From Thalassobius sp965218685 (GTDB lineage Bacteria; Pseudomonadota; Alphaproteobacteria; Rhodobacterales; Rhodobacteraceae): a stretch of DNA of 64,000 nt. Of this stretch, positions 16,061-25,127 are shown piece after piece. The DNA is taken from assembly GCF_965218685.1 (NCBI RefSeq), contig NZ_OZ244657.1:2108001-2172000 (forward strand). The letters are read 5' to 3'. The translations under genes and the position numbers were made by a program. Below the pieces are notes generated by a model. That model searched no databases. It was not told the origin of the DNA and saw only the letters and a program-made list of their open reading frames with translations. Numbering within the stretch: the stretch's first letter is position 1; each line of letters starts with the position of its first letter.

Positions 16061-17493
16061 TGAGCCTTTGGACCGCCGCCGAGGCCGCCGCCGCAACGGG
16101 GGGGCGCGCTGTTGGCAACTGGGCTGTGGATGGTGTCTCGATCGATACCCGAACGATCCAGCCCAATGATTTGTTCGTGGCGCTGAAAGCCGCGCGCGAT
16201 GGCCATGATTTCGTCGCGCAGGCACTGGAAAAAGGGGCCGGCGCCGCCTTGGTCAGCCATATACCCGAAGGCGTGGCACAGGATGCGCCGCTGCTGATTG
16301 TCGATGATGTGCTGACCGGCCTTGAGGATCTGGCGGCAGCCGCCCGCGCACGCACCAAGGCGCAAGTGGTGGCGGTGACCGGGTCGGTGGGAAAAACCTC
16401 GACCAAGGAAATGCTGCGCACTGTCTTGAGCGGACAGGGCAAGACCCATGCTGCCGAGGCCAGCTATAACAATCACTGGGGTGTTCCGCTGACACTGGCG
16501 CGGATGCCCGAGGACACGGATTATGCCGTGATCGAGATCGGTATGAACCATCCCGGCGAGATCGCTCCGCTGGCGCGTCTGGCCCGTCCGCATGTCGCGA
16601 TGATCACCACTGTCGCCGCAGCCCATCTTGAGGCATTCGAGAACCTTGACGGGATCGCCCATGAAAAGGCCAGCATCTTCGAAGGGCTGGAGCCCAGAGG
16701 TGTGGCCGTGGTGAACGGAGATCTGCCTACCAGTCCCATTCTGGAAGATACCGCCCGCCGCTATGGGGCCGATCTTATCACTTTCGGTGAGGCGCGCCGC
16801 AATCATCACCGGCTGACAGAAGTGACGCTGGTCGATGACGTGACAATCGCTCAGGGCCGTGCCTGGCGTCGCCCGGTGCTGTTCAAGGTCATGGCCGCCG
16901 GTCGCCATTTTGCCGTCAATGCGATGGGCGTGATGGCCGTGGCTCATGCGCTGCACATGGACACTGCCATGGCCGCCGGGGACATCGCGCAATGGGTGCC
17001 GCCCGCAGGCCGGGGCTTCCGTCAGCGGATCCAGCTGGACAAGGTGATGGAGGAACAGGCGCTGGAGTTGATCGATGATGCGTTCAACGCCAACCCGACC
17101 TCGATGGCAGCCGCGCTTGAAGTTTTGGCGGCAGCGCGTCCCATCGATGGGGTGGGGCGCGTCGCACAGGGCCGCCGCGTGGCATTCCTTGGCGATATGC
17201 TGGAATTGGGCCCCGATGAAATGGCGCTGCATGAAGCCATCGCGGATTTATCCTTTTTGCAGGGCGTCGACATCATCCATTGCGTCGGGCCGCGCATGAA
17301 CAAACTCTGGGCCAAACTGCCCCCCGCCAAGCGCGGAGACTGGACAGAAGAGGCAAAACCCATGGCCGCGCGTGTCCATCGGCTGATTGATGCCGGTGAC
17401 GTGGTGCTGGTGAAGGGTTCGAAGGGGAGTAAGGTGTCTGAGGTTGTTGACGCCATCAAGAAACTGAGCCAAGGGACCCCCCAAGCTGAATAA
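16057..17493 (+). CDS. murF: UDP-MurNAc-tripeptide-D-Ala-D-Ala ligase MurF
   Basis: This 478-residue ligase adds D-Ala-D-Ala to complete the pentapeptide. It begins LWTAAEAAAATGG and contains SIDTRTIQPNDLFVALK, the ATP loop TGSVGKTSTKEML, NNHWGVPLTLARMP, EIGMNHPGEI and DDAFNANPTSM, all typical. Two adjacent ATGs at 16057 and 16060 are both possible starts; the first overlaps the murE stop. mraY follows after 36 bases. Confidence 0.97.
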   Translation: MMSLWTAAEAAAATGGRAVGNWAVDGVSIDTRTIQPNDLFVALKAARDGHDFVAQALEKGAGAALVSHIPEGVAQDAPLLIVDDVLTGLEDLAAAARARTKAQVVAVTGSVGKTSTKEMLRTVLSGQGKTHAAEASYNNHWGVPLTLARMPEDTDYAVIEIGMNHPGEIAPLARLARPHVAMITTVAAAHLEAFENLDGIAHEKASIFEGLEPRGVAVVNGDLPTSPILEDTARRYGADLITFGEARRNHHRLTEVTLVDDVTIAQGRAWRRPVLFKVMAAGRHFAVNAMGVMAVAHALHMDTAMAAGDIAQWVPPAGRGFRQRIQLDKVMEEQALELIDDAFNANPTSMAAALEVLAAARPIDGVGRVAQGRRVAFLGDMLELGPDEMALHEAIADLSFLQGVDIIHCVGPRMNKLWAKLPPAKRGDWTEEAKPMAARVHRLIDAGDVVLVKGSKGSKVSEVVDAIKKLSQGTPQAE

Positions 17494-17529
17494 CTGTCGG
17501 CCAAACGCCGGACTGGAAGGACTGAACTT

Positions 17530-18612
17530 ATGCTGTATTGGCTGACCGAGCTGTCGGACGGTGGCGATTTCTTCAACCTGTTTCGCTATATCACCTTCCG
17601 TTCGGGCGGAGCGTTCATGACGGCCCTGATCTTCGGATTCCTGTTTGGGCGACCGCTGATCAACGTGTTGCGCCGCAAGCAGGGCAAAGGTCAGCCCATC
17701 CGCGATGATGGCCCCGAGGGGCATTTCGTCAAAGCGGGCACGCCTACCATGGGCGGGCTGCTGATCGTGGGGGCGCTGTTGACCTCGACCCTGCTATGGG
17801 CGCGTCTGGACAACCCTTTTGTCTGGCTGGTCCTGTTCGTGACAATGGCCTTTGGCCTGATCGGTTTCGCTGACGACTATGCCAAGGTCAGCAAGCAAAA
17901 CACCGCTGGTGTACCGGGCAAAGTGCGGCTTTTGCTGGGGTTTGTGATCTCGGGCATCGCGGGTTTTTGGGCCACGATGTACCACCCTGAGGCTCTGCAA
18001 TACCAACTGGCCTTGCCTGTTTTCAAAGACACGCTGATCAACCTAAGCTTCTTCTTCATCCCGTTTGCGATGATCGTGATTGTCGGCTCGGCCAATGCGG
18101 TAAACCTGACGGACGGGCTGGACGGGCTGGCCATCATGCCGGTGATGATCGCCAGTGGGACGCTGGGCGTTATCGCCTATGCCGTAGGCCGCGTTGACTT
18201 TACCGAGTATCTGGACGTGCACTATGTGCCCGGCACCGGCGAGATCCTGATCTTTGTCGCGGGGCTGATCGGCGGCGGCTTGGGCTTTTTGTGGTATAAC
18301 GCCCCGCCTGCGGCCGTGTTTATGGGCGACACCGGATCGCTTGCCTTGGGCGGCGCTTTGGGCGCCATTGCCGTTGCCACCAAACACGAAATCGTCTGGG
18401 CCATCGTTGGCGGGCTGTTCGTGGTCGAGGCGTTGTCCGTGATCATTCAGGTCCTGTACTTCAAACGCACGGGCAAACGGGTTTTCCTGATGGCGCCGAT
18501 CCATCACCATTATGAGAAAAAGGGCTGGGCCGAGCCTCAGATCGTGATCCGGTTCTGGATCATCGCGCTGATCCTGGCCATGATCGGCCTGGCGACGCTG
18601 AAGGTTCGCTAA
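17530..18612 (+). CDS. mraY: Phospho-MurNAc-pentapeptide transferase MraY
   Basis: This 360-residue integral membrane enzyme with about ten hydrophobic segments makes lipid I from UDP-MurNAc-pentapeptide and undecaprenyl phosphate. Visible signatures are KAGTPTMGGLLI, GFADDYAKVS (catalytic Asp pair), NAVNLTDGLDGLA and the C-terminal APIHHHYEKKGW histidine loop. The length is the family standard. It lies between murF and murD. Confidence 0.98.
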   Translation: MLYWLTELSDGGDFFNLFRYITFRSGGAFMTALIFGFLFGRPLINVLRRKQGKGQPIRDDGPEGHFVKAGTPTMGGLLIVGALLTSTLLWARLDNPFVWLVLFVTMAFGLIGFADDYAKVSKQNTAGVPGKVRLLLGFVISGIAGFWATMYHPEALQYQLALPVFKDTLINLSFFFIPFAMIVIVGSANAVNLTDGLDGLAIMPVMIASGTLGVIAYAVGRVDFTEYLDVHYVPGTGEILIFVAGLIGGGLGFLWYNAPPAAVFMGDTGSLALGGALGAIAVATKHEIVWAIVGGLFVVEALSVIIQVLYFKRTGKRVFLMAPIHHHYEKKGWAEPQIVIRFWIIALILAMIGLATLKVR

Positions 18613-18636
18613 TCCGCACAGCATAAGGGGCAGCAG

Positions 18637-20040
18637 ATGATACCGGTCAGAGGGTTCGAAGGTCATCAGGTGGCGGTTCTGGGGCTTGGGCGCTCGGGGT
18701 TGGCCACAGCGCGGGCGCTGCAGGCTGGCGGCGCTGTCCCCGTCTGTTGGGATGACAACCCCGCGGCACGCGCGACGGCCGAGGCCGAGGGCTTTGCCAC
18801 GCGCGATCTGAAGAAACAGGGCGCGTTCGAAGGCATCGCCAGCCTGATCGTCAGCCCCGGTATTCCGCATCTTTATCCCGAACCGAACAAGGTCATCGCC
18901 GCAGCGTGGAACGCCGGTGTGCCGGTGGACAACGATATCGGCCTGTTCTTCCGCTCGTTCGCGGGCGGCGCATGGGACGAGTTTGAAACCCCGCCGCGGG
19001 TGATCGCGGTTACGGGCTCGAACGGGAAATCGACGACCTCGGCTTTGATCCATCATGTGCTGACCGAGGCCGGTCGTCCCTCGCAATTGGCGGGAAATAT
19101 CGGGCGTGGGGTGCTGGATATCGACCCGCCCGAAGATGGCGGCGTGGTGGTGCTTGAGCTGTCCAGCTATCAGACCGAGCTGGCCCGCGCGCTGACGCCG
19201 GATGTGGCGGTGTTTACCAATCTCAGTCCCGATCATCTGGATCGCCATGGCGGCATGGGTGGCTATTTCGCGGCCAAGCGACGGCTCTTTGCCGAGGGCG
19301 GTCCGGATCGTGCCATCATCGGCGTGGACGAACCCGAGGGGCAATACCTGGCCAACCAGCTGTCCGAAGGGGCAGGGGATGCGCGGGTGATCCAGGTGTC
19401 GGTCGAACGCAAGCTGACCGGTCCAGGCTGGCAGGTCTGGGCGCGCAAAGGGTTCCTGAGCGAATATCGCAAGGGTCGGCAGGCGGGCTCGATTGACCTG
19501 CGTCAGGTCACGGGATTGCCCGGCGCGCATAACCATCAGAATGCCTGCGCCGCCTATGCGGCTTGCCGCGCGCTGAACCTGTCGCCGCGCTTGATTGAGG
19601 ACGCGTTTCACACCTTCCAGGGCCTGCCGCACCGCAGCCAGACCATCGCCGAGGCAGATGGCGTGCGCTATGTGAACGATTCCAAGGCCACGAATGTGGA
19701 CAGCGCTGCCAAGGCTCTGCAGGCGTTTCAGAACATCCGTTGGATTTGCGGCGGGCTGGAAAAAGAGGGCGGGTTGGATCAGCTGACCGCAGCCACAGGC
19801 CATGTGAAAAAGGCCTATGTGATTGGCCGCGAGGCCGCCCATTTCGCGATGCAGCTTGAGGGGGTCGAGGCCGAGGTTTGTACTGACATGGAGACCGCAG
19901 TCACACGCGCCATGGCGGACGCCGAACCGGGCGATACCGTCCTGCTGGCCCCTGCGGCGGCCAGCTTTGACCAATATGACAGCTTCGAAAAACGCGGCGA
20001 GGATTTCGCAAACTGCGTGCAAAGGGCGCTTGAAGCCTAG
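18637..20040 (+). CDS. murD: UDP-MurNAc-L-alanine:D-glutamate ligase MurD
   Basis: This 467-residue Mur ligase has the N-terminal Rossmann-like LGLGRSGLATARAL, the ATP loop TGSNGKSTTSAL, SSYQTELA, NLSPDHLDRHG and VRYVNDSKATNVDSA. It adds D-Glu to UDP-MurNAc-L-Ala. Its TAG stop lies inside a CTAG palindrome that also contains the stop of the convergent flavoprotein gene, so the two coding sequences overlap by 4 bases tail to tail. Confidence 0.97.
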   Translation: MIPVRGFEGHQVAVLGLGRSGLATARALQAGGAVPVCWDDNPAARATAEAEGFATRDLKKQGAFEGIASLIVSPGIPHLYPEPNKVIAAAWNAGVPVDNDIGLFFRSFAGGAWDEFETPPRVIAVTGSNGKSTTSALIHHVLTEAGRPSQLAGNIGRGVLDIDPPEDGGVVVLELSSYQTELARALTPDVAVFTNLSPDHLDRHGGMGGYFAAKRRLFAEGGPDRAIIGVDEPEGQYLANQLSEGAGDARVIQVSVERKLTGPGWQVWARKGFLSEYRKGRQAGSIDLRQVTGLPGAHNHQNACAAYAACRALNLSPRLIEDAFHTFQGLPHRSQTIAEADGVRYVNDSKATNVDSAAKALQAFQNIRWICGGLEKEGGLDQLTAATGHVKKAYVIGREAAHFAMQLEGVEAEVCTDMETAVTRAMADAEPGDTVLLAPAAASFDQYDSFEKRGEDFANCVQRALEA

Positions 20041-21221
20041 GCTTTGCGCGCCTTGATGGCCTGACCGGCGGCCCAACCCGATGACCAGGCCCACTGGAAA
20101 TTGAAGCCGCCCAACCAGCCGGTCACGTCCACGGCTTCGCCAATGAAATAGAGGCCGGGGATGGTTTTCGCCTCCATCGTGGCCGAGTTCAACCCGTCCG
20201 TGTCTATCCCGCCCAGCGTGACCTCGGCGGTGCGGTACCCCTCAGATCCGGCGGGCGTCAGCACCCAACCATGGATCAGGTCGGCCAGCGCGCGCAGGGA
20301 TTTATCGCTCTGATCAGCCAAATTGCCCATCAGCGCCCATTCTGTGCTCAGATGATCGGCCAGCCGCGCGGGCAGGATCTGGCCCAGCATGGTGGACAGG
20401 TTCTTGCGCCCCGCCGACTGACGCAGGCTGCGCAGCGTTTCGAACGCATCCGCGCCGGGCAGCAGGTTCACCGAAATGTCCTGTCCCTCGTTCCAGAACG
20501 AGGAAATTTGCAACACCGCAGGGCCAGAGATGCCGCGATGGGTGAACAGCATATTTTCGTCAAAGCTGGTGGTTCCAGCCGTCGCACGCACCGGCAAAGA
20601 CACGCCCGCCAGCCCTGAAAATCGTTCGGGGGGGAAAGTCAGCGGAACAAGTCCGGGGCGTGTGTCTGTCACGTTCAGTCCGAACTGCCGGGCGATGTCA
20701 TAGGCCAGCCCGGTCGCACCCATCTTGGGGATGGATTTGCCGCCCGTTGCCACCACAAGATTGCGCGCGGTCACGGTTTTGCGGCGGCCGTTGTTCTCGG
20801 TGATCACGCGGAAACCGCTTTCGTCGTGCGCAACCTCTACTATCCCGGCCTCAAGCCAGACGGTGGCATCGGCCTTGGCAGCTTCCTCCAGCAGCATGGC
20901 AACGATCTGCTTGGCCGAGCCGTCGCAGAACAGCTGTCCCAGCGTTTTTTCGTGCCAGGCGATGCCGTGTTTGCCGACCAGATCAATGAAATCCCACTGG
21001 GTATAGCGCGCCAGGGCGGATTTGACGAAATGCGGGTTCGCGGACAGGAAATTTCCCGGCTCGGCATACATGTTGGTGAAGTTGCAGCGCCCGCCGCCCG
21101 AAATGCGGATTTTCTCGCCCGGAGCCTTGGCATGGTCCAGCACAAGGCAACGCCCACCCGCATGGGCGGCGCACATCAGGCCGGCGGCTCCGGCGCCAAG
21201 GATCAGCGTGTCATAGTTCAT
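20037..21221 (-). CDS. HI0933/BaiN-like NAD(P)/FAD-dependent oxidoreductase
   Basis: This 394-residue flavoprotein of the HI0933 (YhiN/BaiN) family has the N-terminal dinucleotide motif LILGAGAAGLMCA, the family block KIRISGGGRCNFTN, LVVATGGKSIPKMGATG and the C-terminal GLYFIGEAVDVTGWLGGFN that contacts FAD. The cellular role of the family is poorly known. The ATG at 21221 starts exactly at the Rossmann strand. The gene lies antisense inside the dcw cluster between murD and ftsW, so plus-strand readthrough from murD to ftsW would cross it. Confidence 0.93.
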   Translation of the reverse strand: MNYDTLILGAGAAGLMCAAHAGGRCLVLDHAKAPGEKIRISGGGRCNFTNMYAEPGNFLSANPHFVKSALARYTQWDFIDLVGKHGIAWHEKTLGQLFCDGSAKQIVAMLLEEAAKADATVWLEAGIVEVAHDESGFRVITENNGRRKTVTARNLVVATGGKSIPKMGATGLAYDIARQFGLNVTDTRPGLVPLTFPPERFSGLAGVSLPVRATAGTTSFDENMLFTHRGISGPAVLQISSFWNEGQDISVNLLPGADAFETLRSLRQSAGRKNLSTMLGQILPARLADHLSTEWALMGNLADQSDKSLRALADLIHGWVLTPAGSEGYRTAEVTLGGIDTDGLNSATMEAKTIPGLYFIGEAVDVTGWLGGFNFQWAWSSGWAAGQAIKARKA

Positions 21222-21378
21222 ACGCCTCGCCTGCCTGATGCGCGCCCGATTGGCAAGGGCTTGCTGATAGGCAGGGTTTGTGGGGCTTTTATCTCTGGCC
21301 CCGAGGGGTGTGATTCGGTACACTGGCGGGAACAGACCCCACAAAGGGGCGTATCAGAGGCAGAAACGGCGGTTACCC

Positions 21379-22545
21379 ATGACTGAGATGGTCTATGGCT
21401 CGATGCCTGTAAGGCAGGGCGAGCCCGTACTTCCAAAATGGTGGCGGACGATCGACAAGTGGTCGATGTCCTGTATTTTGGGGCTGTTTGGTGTGGGGCT
21501 TTTGTTGGGCTTTGCAGCATCACCCCCGCTGGCCGAAAAGAACGGCTTTTTGCCCTTTCACTATGTCCAACGCCAAGCCTTTTTCGGCGGCATTTCCCTG
21601 ATGGTGATGCTGATCACCTCGATGATGGGGCCAGTGATGGTACGCAGACTGGCGGTGCTGGGCTTTATCGTGTCCTTCATTGCGCTGCTTGGGCTGCCGA
21701 TCTTTGGTACCGACTTTGGCAAGGGTGCAGTGCGCTGGTATTCGCTAGGTTTTGCGTCGGTGCAGCCGTCTGAATTCCTTAAACCCGCGTTTGTTATCGT
21801 GGCCGCCTGGCTGCTGGCCTCTGCACAGGAAATCAACGGCCCTCCGGGGCGGTTGTGGTCCTTTGCGCTGGCGATTGTCATCGTGACCATTCTGGCACTG
21901 CAGCCCGATTTTGGACAGGCTAGCCTGGTGCTGTTTGGCTGGGGCGTGATGTATTTCGTGGCAGGTGCCCCGATGCTTCTGCTGGTTGGTATGGCCGGGA
22001 TGGTCGTGCTGGCGGGCACTTTCGCCTACAATAATTCCGAGCATTTCGCCCGCCGCATTGACGGTTTCCTGTCGCCCGATGTCGATCCGACCACGCAGCT
22101 GGGTTATGCCACCAATGCCATCCAAGAGGGCGGTTTTTTTGGCGTCGGCGTGGGCGAAGGCGCGGTGAAATGGTCGCTTCCCGATGCGCATACCGACTTT
22201 ATCATCGCCGTTGCCGCCGAGGAATACGGGCTGATCCTGGTGCTGTGCATCATCGCGCTTTACTCGGTCATCGTGTTGCGCAGTTTCTTCCGCCTGATGA
22301 AGGAACGTGACCCGTTCATCCGTCTGGCCGGTACCGGTCTGGCCGCGATGTTCGGTGTGCAGGCGATGATCAACATGGGCGTGGCCGTGCGCCTTCTGCC
22401 CGCCAAGGGCATGACCCTGCCGTTCGTCAGCTATGGGGGCTCGTCCCTGATCGCGGGGGGGATTGCCGTGGGGATGCTGCTGGCCTTTACCCGGACACGT
22501 CCGCAGGGCGAGATCGGAGACATTCTACGAGGACGATACAAATGA
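21379..22545 (+). CDS. ftsW: Septal peptidoglycan glycosyltransferase FtsW
   Basis: This 388-residue SEDS-family protein has about ten membrane segments. Signatures are GKGAVRWYSLG, QPSEFLKPAFV, LQPDFGQASL, and AVRLLPAKGMTLPFVSYGGSS near the end. It polymerises lipid II with FtsI at the septum. The ATG at 21379 begins MTEMVYGSMP; an upstream in-frame start would add 33 residues without family similarity. As it lies past an opposite-strand gene, it may have its own promoter in 21222-21378. The stop overlaps the murG ATG. Confidence 0.96.
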   Translation: MTEMVYGSMPVRQGEPVLPKWWRTIDKWSMSCILGLFGVGLLLGFAASPPLAEKNGFLPFHYVQRQAFFGGISLMVMLITSMMGPVMVRRLAVLGFIVSFIALLGLPIFGTDFGKGAVRWYSLGFASVQPSEFLKPAFVIVAAWLLASAQEINGPPGRLWSFALAIVIVTILALQPDFGQASLVLFGWGVMYFVAGAPMLLLVGMAGMVVLAGTFAYNNSEHFARRIDGFLSPDVDPTTQLGYATNAIQEGGFFGVGVGEGAVKWSLPDAHTDFIIAVAAEEYGLILVLCIIALYSVIVLRSFFRLMKERDPFIRLAGTGLAAMFGVQAMINMGVAVRLLPAKGMTLPFVSYGGSSLIAGGIAVGMLLAFTRTRPQGEIGDILRGRYK

Positions 22546-23636
22546 CCACGCAGCCTTTGCTGGTGATTGCAGCCGGCGGGACCGGCGGCCACATGTTCCC
22601 TGCGCAGGCCCTGGCCGAGGCGATGCTGCGCCGTGGCTGGAGGGTGAAACTGTCCACTGATGCGCGCGGTGCCCGCTATACCGGCGGCTTTCCGCATTCG
22701 GTTGAAATCGAGCAGGTTTCCAGCGCCACCTTTGCGCGTGGGGGCATTCTGGCCAAAGCCGCTGTGCCCTTTCGCATTCTGGGGGGCGTTCTGGGCATGG
22801 TGATGCGGATGAAACGCGACCGGCCCGCCGTCGTCGTTGGCTTTGGCGGTTATCCGTCCATTCCGGCCATTGGCGCTGCGACCCTGCTGAAACTGCCGCG
22901 GATGATCCACGAACAAAACGGTATCTTGGGCCGTGTGAACCAGGTTTTTGCCAAGCGCGTTGACGCTGTGGCCTGCGGCACTTGGCCCACCGATCTGCCC
23001 GAAGGGGTCGAGGGCGTCCATACCGGCAATCCGGTGCGCAAGGCGGTGCATGACCGCGCAGGGGCGGGCTATATCACGCCCGGAGAGTACCCGATGTCGA
23101 TCCTGGTGATGGGCGGCTCTCAGGGGGCGCGCATCCTGTCGGACGTGGTGCCCGGTGCGATTGCGGCGCTTCCGCCCGAACTGTTGCAATATGTCCGCGT
23201 CAGCCATCAGGCCCGCGACGAGGATTTCGACCGGGTCACGGAATTCTACGCCGAACATGGCATCGCTGCGGACGTGCAGCCCTTTTTCCATGACGTTCCC
23301 ACCCGGATGAGCGAGGCGCAGCTGGTGATCTCGCGCTCGGGTGCGTCCAGTGTGGCCGATATCAGCGTGATCGGGCGGCCGTCCGTCCTGGTGCCCTTTG
23401 CCGCAGCCACCGGTGACCATCAAACCGCCAATGCCCGCGGGCTGGTCGAGGCAGGCGCCGCCATCCTGATCCCCGAAAAGCGGCTTGAGGTTTCCGCGCT
23501 GGCAGAGCAAATAGCCACGGTGCTGACCAATCCGCAAGGCGCACTGATGATGGCGAATGCCGCGCTAAGCTGCGGCAAACCCGAAGCGACCGAAGAGCTG
23601 GTGCAGATGGTCGAAGCACTGGCAAAGAAGGACTGA
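22542..23636 (+). CDS. murG: MurG, UDP-GlcNAc:lipid I N-acetylglucosaminyltransferase
   Basis: This 364-residue GT-B glycosyltransferase makes lipid II at the inner face of the membrane. It has the N-terminal glycine-rich loop AAGGTGGHMFPAQALAE, VVGFGGYPSIP, HEQNGILGRVN, GGSQGARILSDVVP and the UDP-GlcNAc-binding SRSGASSVADI. It overlaps ftsW by 4 bases (ATGA) and is 4 bases from murC. Confidence 0.98.
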   Translation: MTTQPLLVIAAGGTGGHMFPAQALAEAMLRRGWRVKLSTDARGARYTGGFPHSVEIEQVSSATFARGGILAKAAVPFRILGGVLGMVMRMKRDRPAVVVGFGGYPSIPAIGAATLLKLPRMIHEQNGILGRVNQVFAKRVDAVACGTWPTDLPEGVEGVHTGNPVRKAVHDRAGAGYITPGEYPMSILVMGGSQGARILSDVVPGAIAALPPELLQYVRVSHQARDEDFDRVTEFYAEHGIAADVQPFFHDVPTRMSEAQLVISRSGASSVADISVIGRPSVLVPFAAATGDHQTANARGLVEAGAAILIPEKRLEVSALAEQIATVLTNPQGALMMANAALSCGKPEATEELVQMVEALAKKD

Positions 23637-23640
23637 TACC

Positions 23641-25041
23641 ATGAACGCAGCAACCAAGCTGCCCACCGATGTGGGCCCCATCCATTTCGTGGGCATCGGT
23701 GGGATCGGCATGTCCGGCATCGCCGAGGTGCTGTTGAATCATGGCTATACCATTCAGGGCAGCGACCTGAAGACCAGCAAGATCACCGACCGTCTGGCCG
23801 GGATGGGCGCGACTATCTTCGAAGGCCAGCGCGCTGACAATCTGGCAGGCGCCGAGGTCATCGTGATCTCGTCCGCGATCAAACCCGGCAACCCCGAATT
23901 GGACGAGGCCCGCCGTCTGGGCCTTCCTGTCGTGCGCCGCGCCGAAATGCTGGCTGAACTGATGCGCCTGAAATCCAACATTGCCGTCGCGGGCACGCAT
24001 GGGAAAACTACCACGACCACCATGGTGGCCACCCTGCTGGACGCGGGCAACGTGGATCCGACCGTGATTAATGGCGGCATCATTCACGCCTATGGCAGTA
24101 ACGCTCGGATGGGCGAGGGCGAGTGGATGGTGGTCGAGGCGGACGAGAGCGACGGCACCTTCAACCGTCTGCCCGCCACCATCGCCATCGTCACCAATAT
24201 CGACCCCGAGCATATGGAACACTGGGGCACGATCGAAAACCTGCGTCAGGGCTTTCTGGATTTCGTGTCCAACATCCCCTTTTACGGTCTGGCCGTGTGC
24301 TGCACTGATCACCCCGAGGTGCAAGCCTTGGTCGGCAAGATCACCGACCGCCGCGTCGTGACCTTTGGCTTTAACGCACAGGCGGATGTGCGCGCTGCCA
24401 ACCTGACCTATAAAAAGGGCGTTGCGCATTTCGATATCCAGCTGCAGGCCGAAGGCATCACCATCGAAAACTGCCGCCTGCCGATGCCGGGGGATCACAA
24501 CGTTTCCAACGCCTTGGCAGCTGTTGCCGTTGCCCGTCACCTGGGCATGAAGGCCGATGAAATCCGCGAGGCTCTGGACGCGTTCAAAGGCGTAAACCGC
24601 CGCTTTACCAAGGTGGGTGAGGTGAATGGCGTTTCGATCATCGACGATTACGGCCACCACCCGGTGGAAATCGCCGCCGTGTTGAAAGCTGCGCGCCAAG
24701 CGACCGAGGGCCGCGTGATCGCCGTGCACCAGCCACACCGCTACAGCCGCCTGCATTCCCTGTTCGAAGATTTCTGCGCTTGCTTCAACGATGCCGACGT
24801 CGTGGGTATCGCCGAGGTTTTTGCCGCCGGAGAGGACCCAATCGAGGGTGCCAGCCGCGATGATCTGGTTGCAGGGCTGATTCAACATGGGCACCGGCAC
24901 GCGCTGGCCGTCACCTCCGAAGATGATCTAGAGGCGCTGGTCCGCGCCGAGGCGAAACCGGGCGACATGGTCGTTTGTCTGGGCGCTGGCACGATCAGCG
25001 CATGGGCGCACGGGCTGCCGGCGCGTTTGGGGCAAGCATAA
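23641..25041 (+). CDS. murC: UDP-MurNAc:L-alanine ligase MurC
   Basis: This 466-residue ligase adds the first stem-peptide residue, L-Ala. It has HFVGIGGIGMSGIAEVL at the N-terminus, the ATP loop GTHGKTTTTTMVA, EADESDGTF, NIDPEHMEHWG and the C-terminal DDYGHHPVEIAA and HQPHRYSRL blocks. It follows murG after 4 bases. The next cell-wall gene in the cluster (murB) is displaced by two inserted genes. Confidence 0.98.
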   Translation: MNAATKLPTDVGPIHFVGIGGIGMSGIAEVLLNHGYTIQGSDLKTSKITDRLAGMGATIFEGQRADNLAGAEVIVISSAIKPGNPELDEARRLGLPVVRRAEMLAELMRLKSNIAVAGTHGKTTTTTMVATLLDAGNVDPTVINGGIIHAYGSNARMGEGEWMVVEADESDGTFNRLPATIAIVTNIDPEHMEHWGTIENLRQGFLDFVSNIPFYGLAVCCTDHPEVQALVGKITDRRVVTFGFNAQADVRAANLTYKKGVAHFDIQLQAEGITIENCRLPMPGDHNVSNALAAVAVARHLGMKADEIREALDAFKGVNRRFTKVGEVNGVSIIDDYGHHPVEIAAVLKAARQATEGRVIAVHQPHRYSRLHSLFEDFCACFNDADVVGIAEVFAAGEDPIEGASRDDLVAGLIQHGHRHALAVTSEDDLEALVRAEAKPGDMVVCLGAGTISAWAHGLPARLGQA

Positions 25042-25127
25042 CGCGACACTCTGCGCGCGCTTGGCACTGGACGCATGGCGCGTGATCGGCATGATTGGCC
25101 ACGCGCGACTGACGAAAGGGGGCGCGG

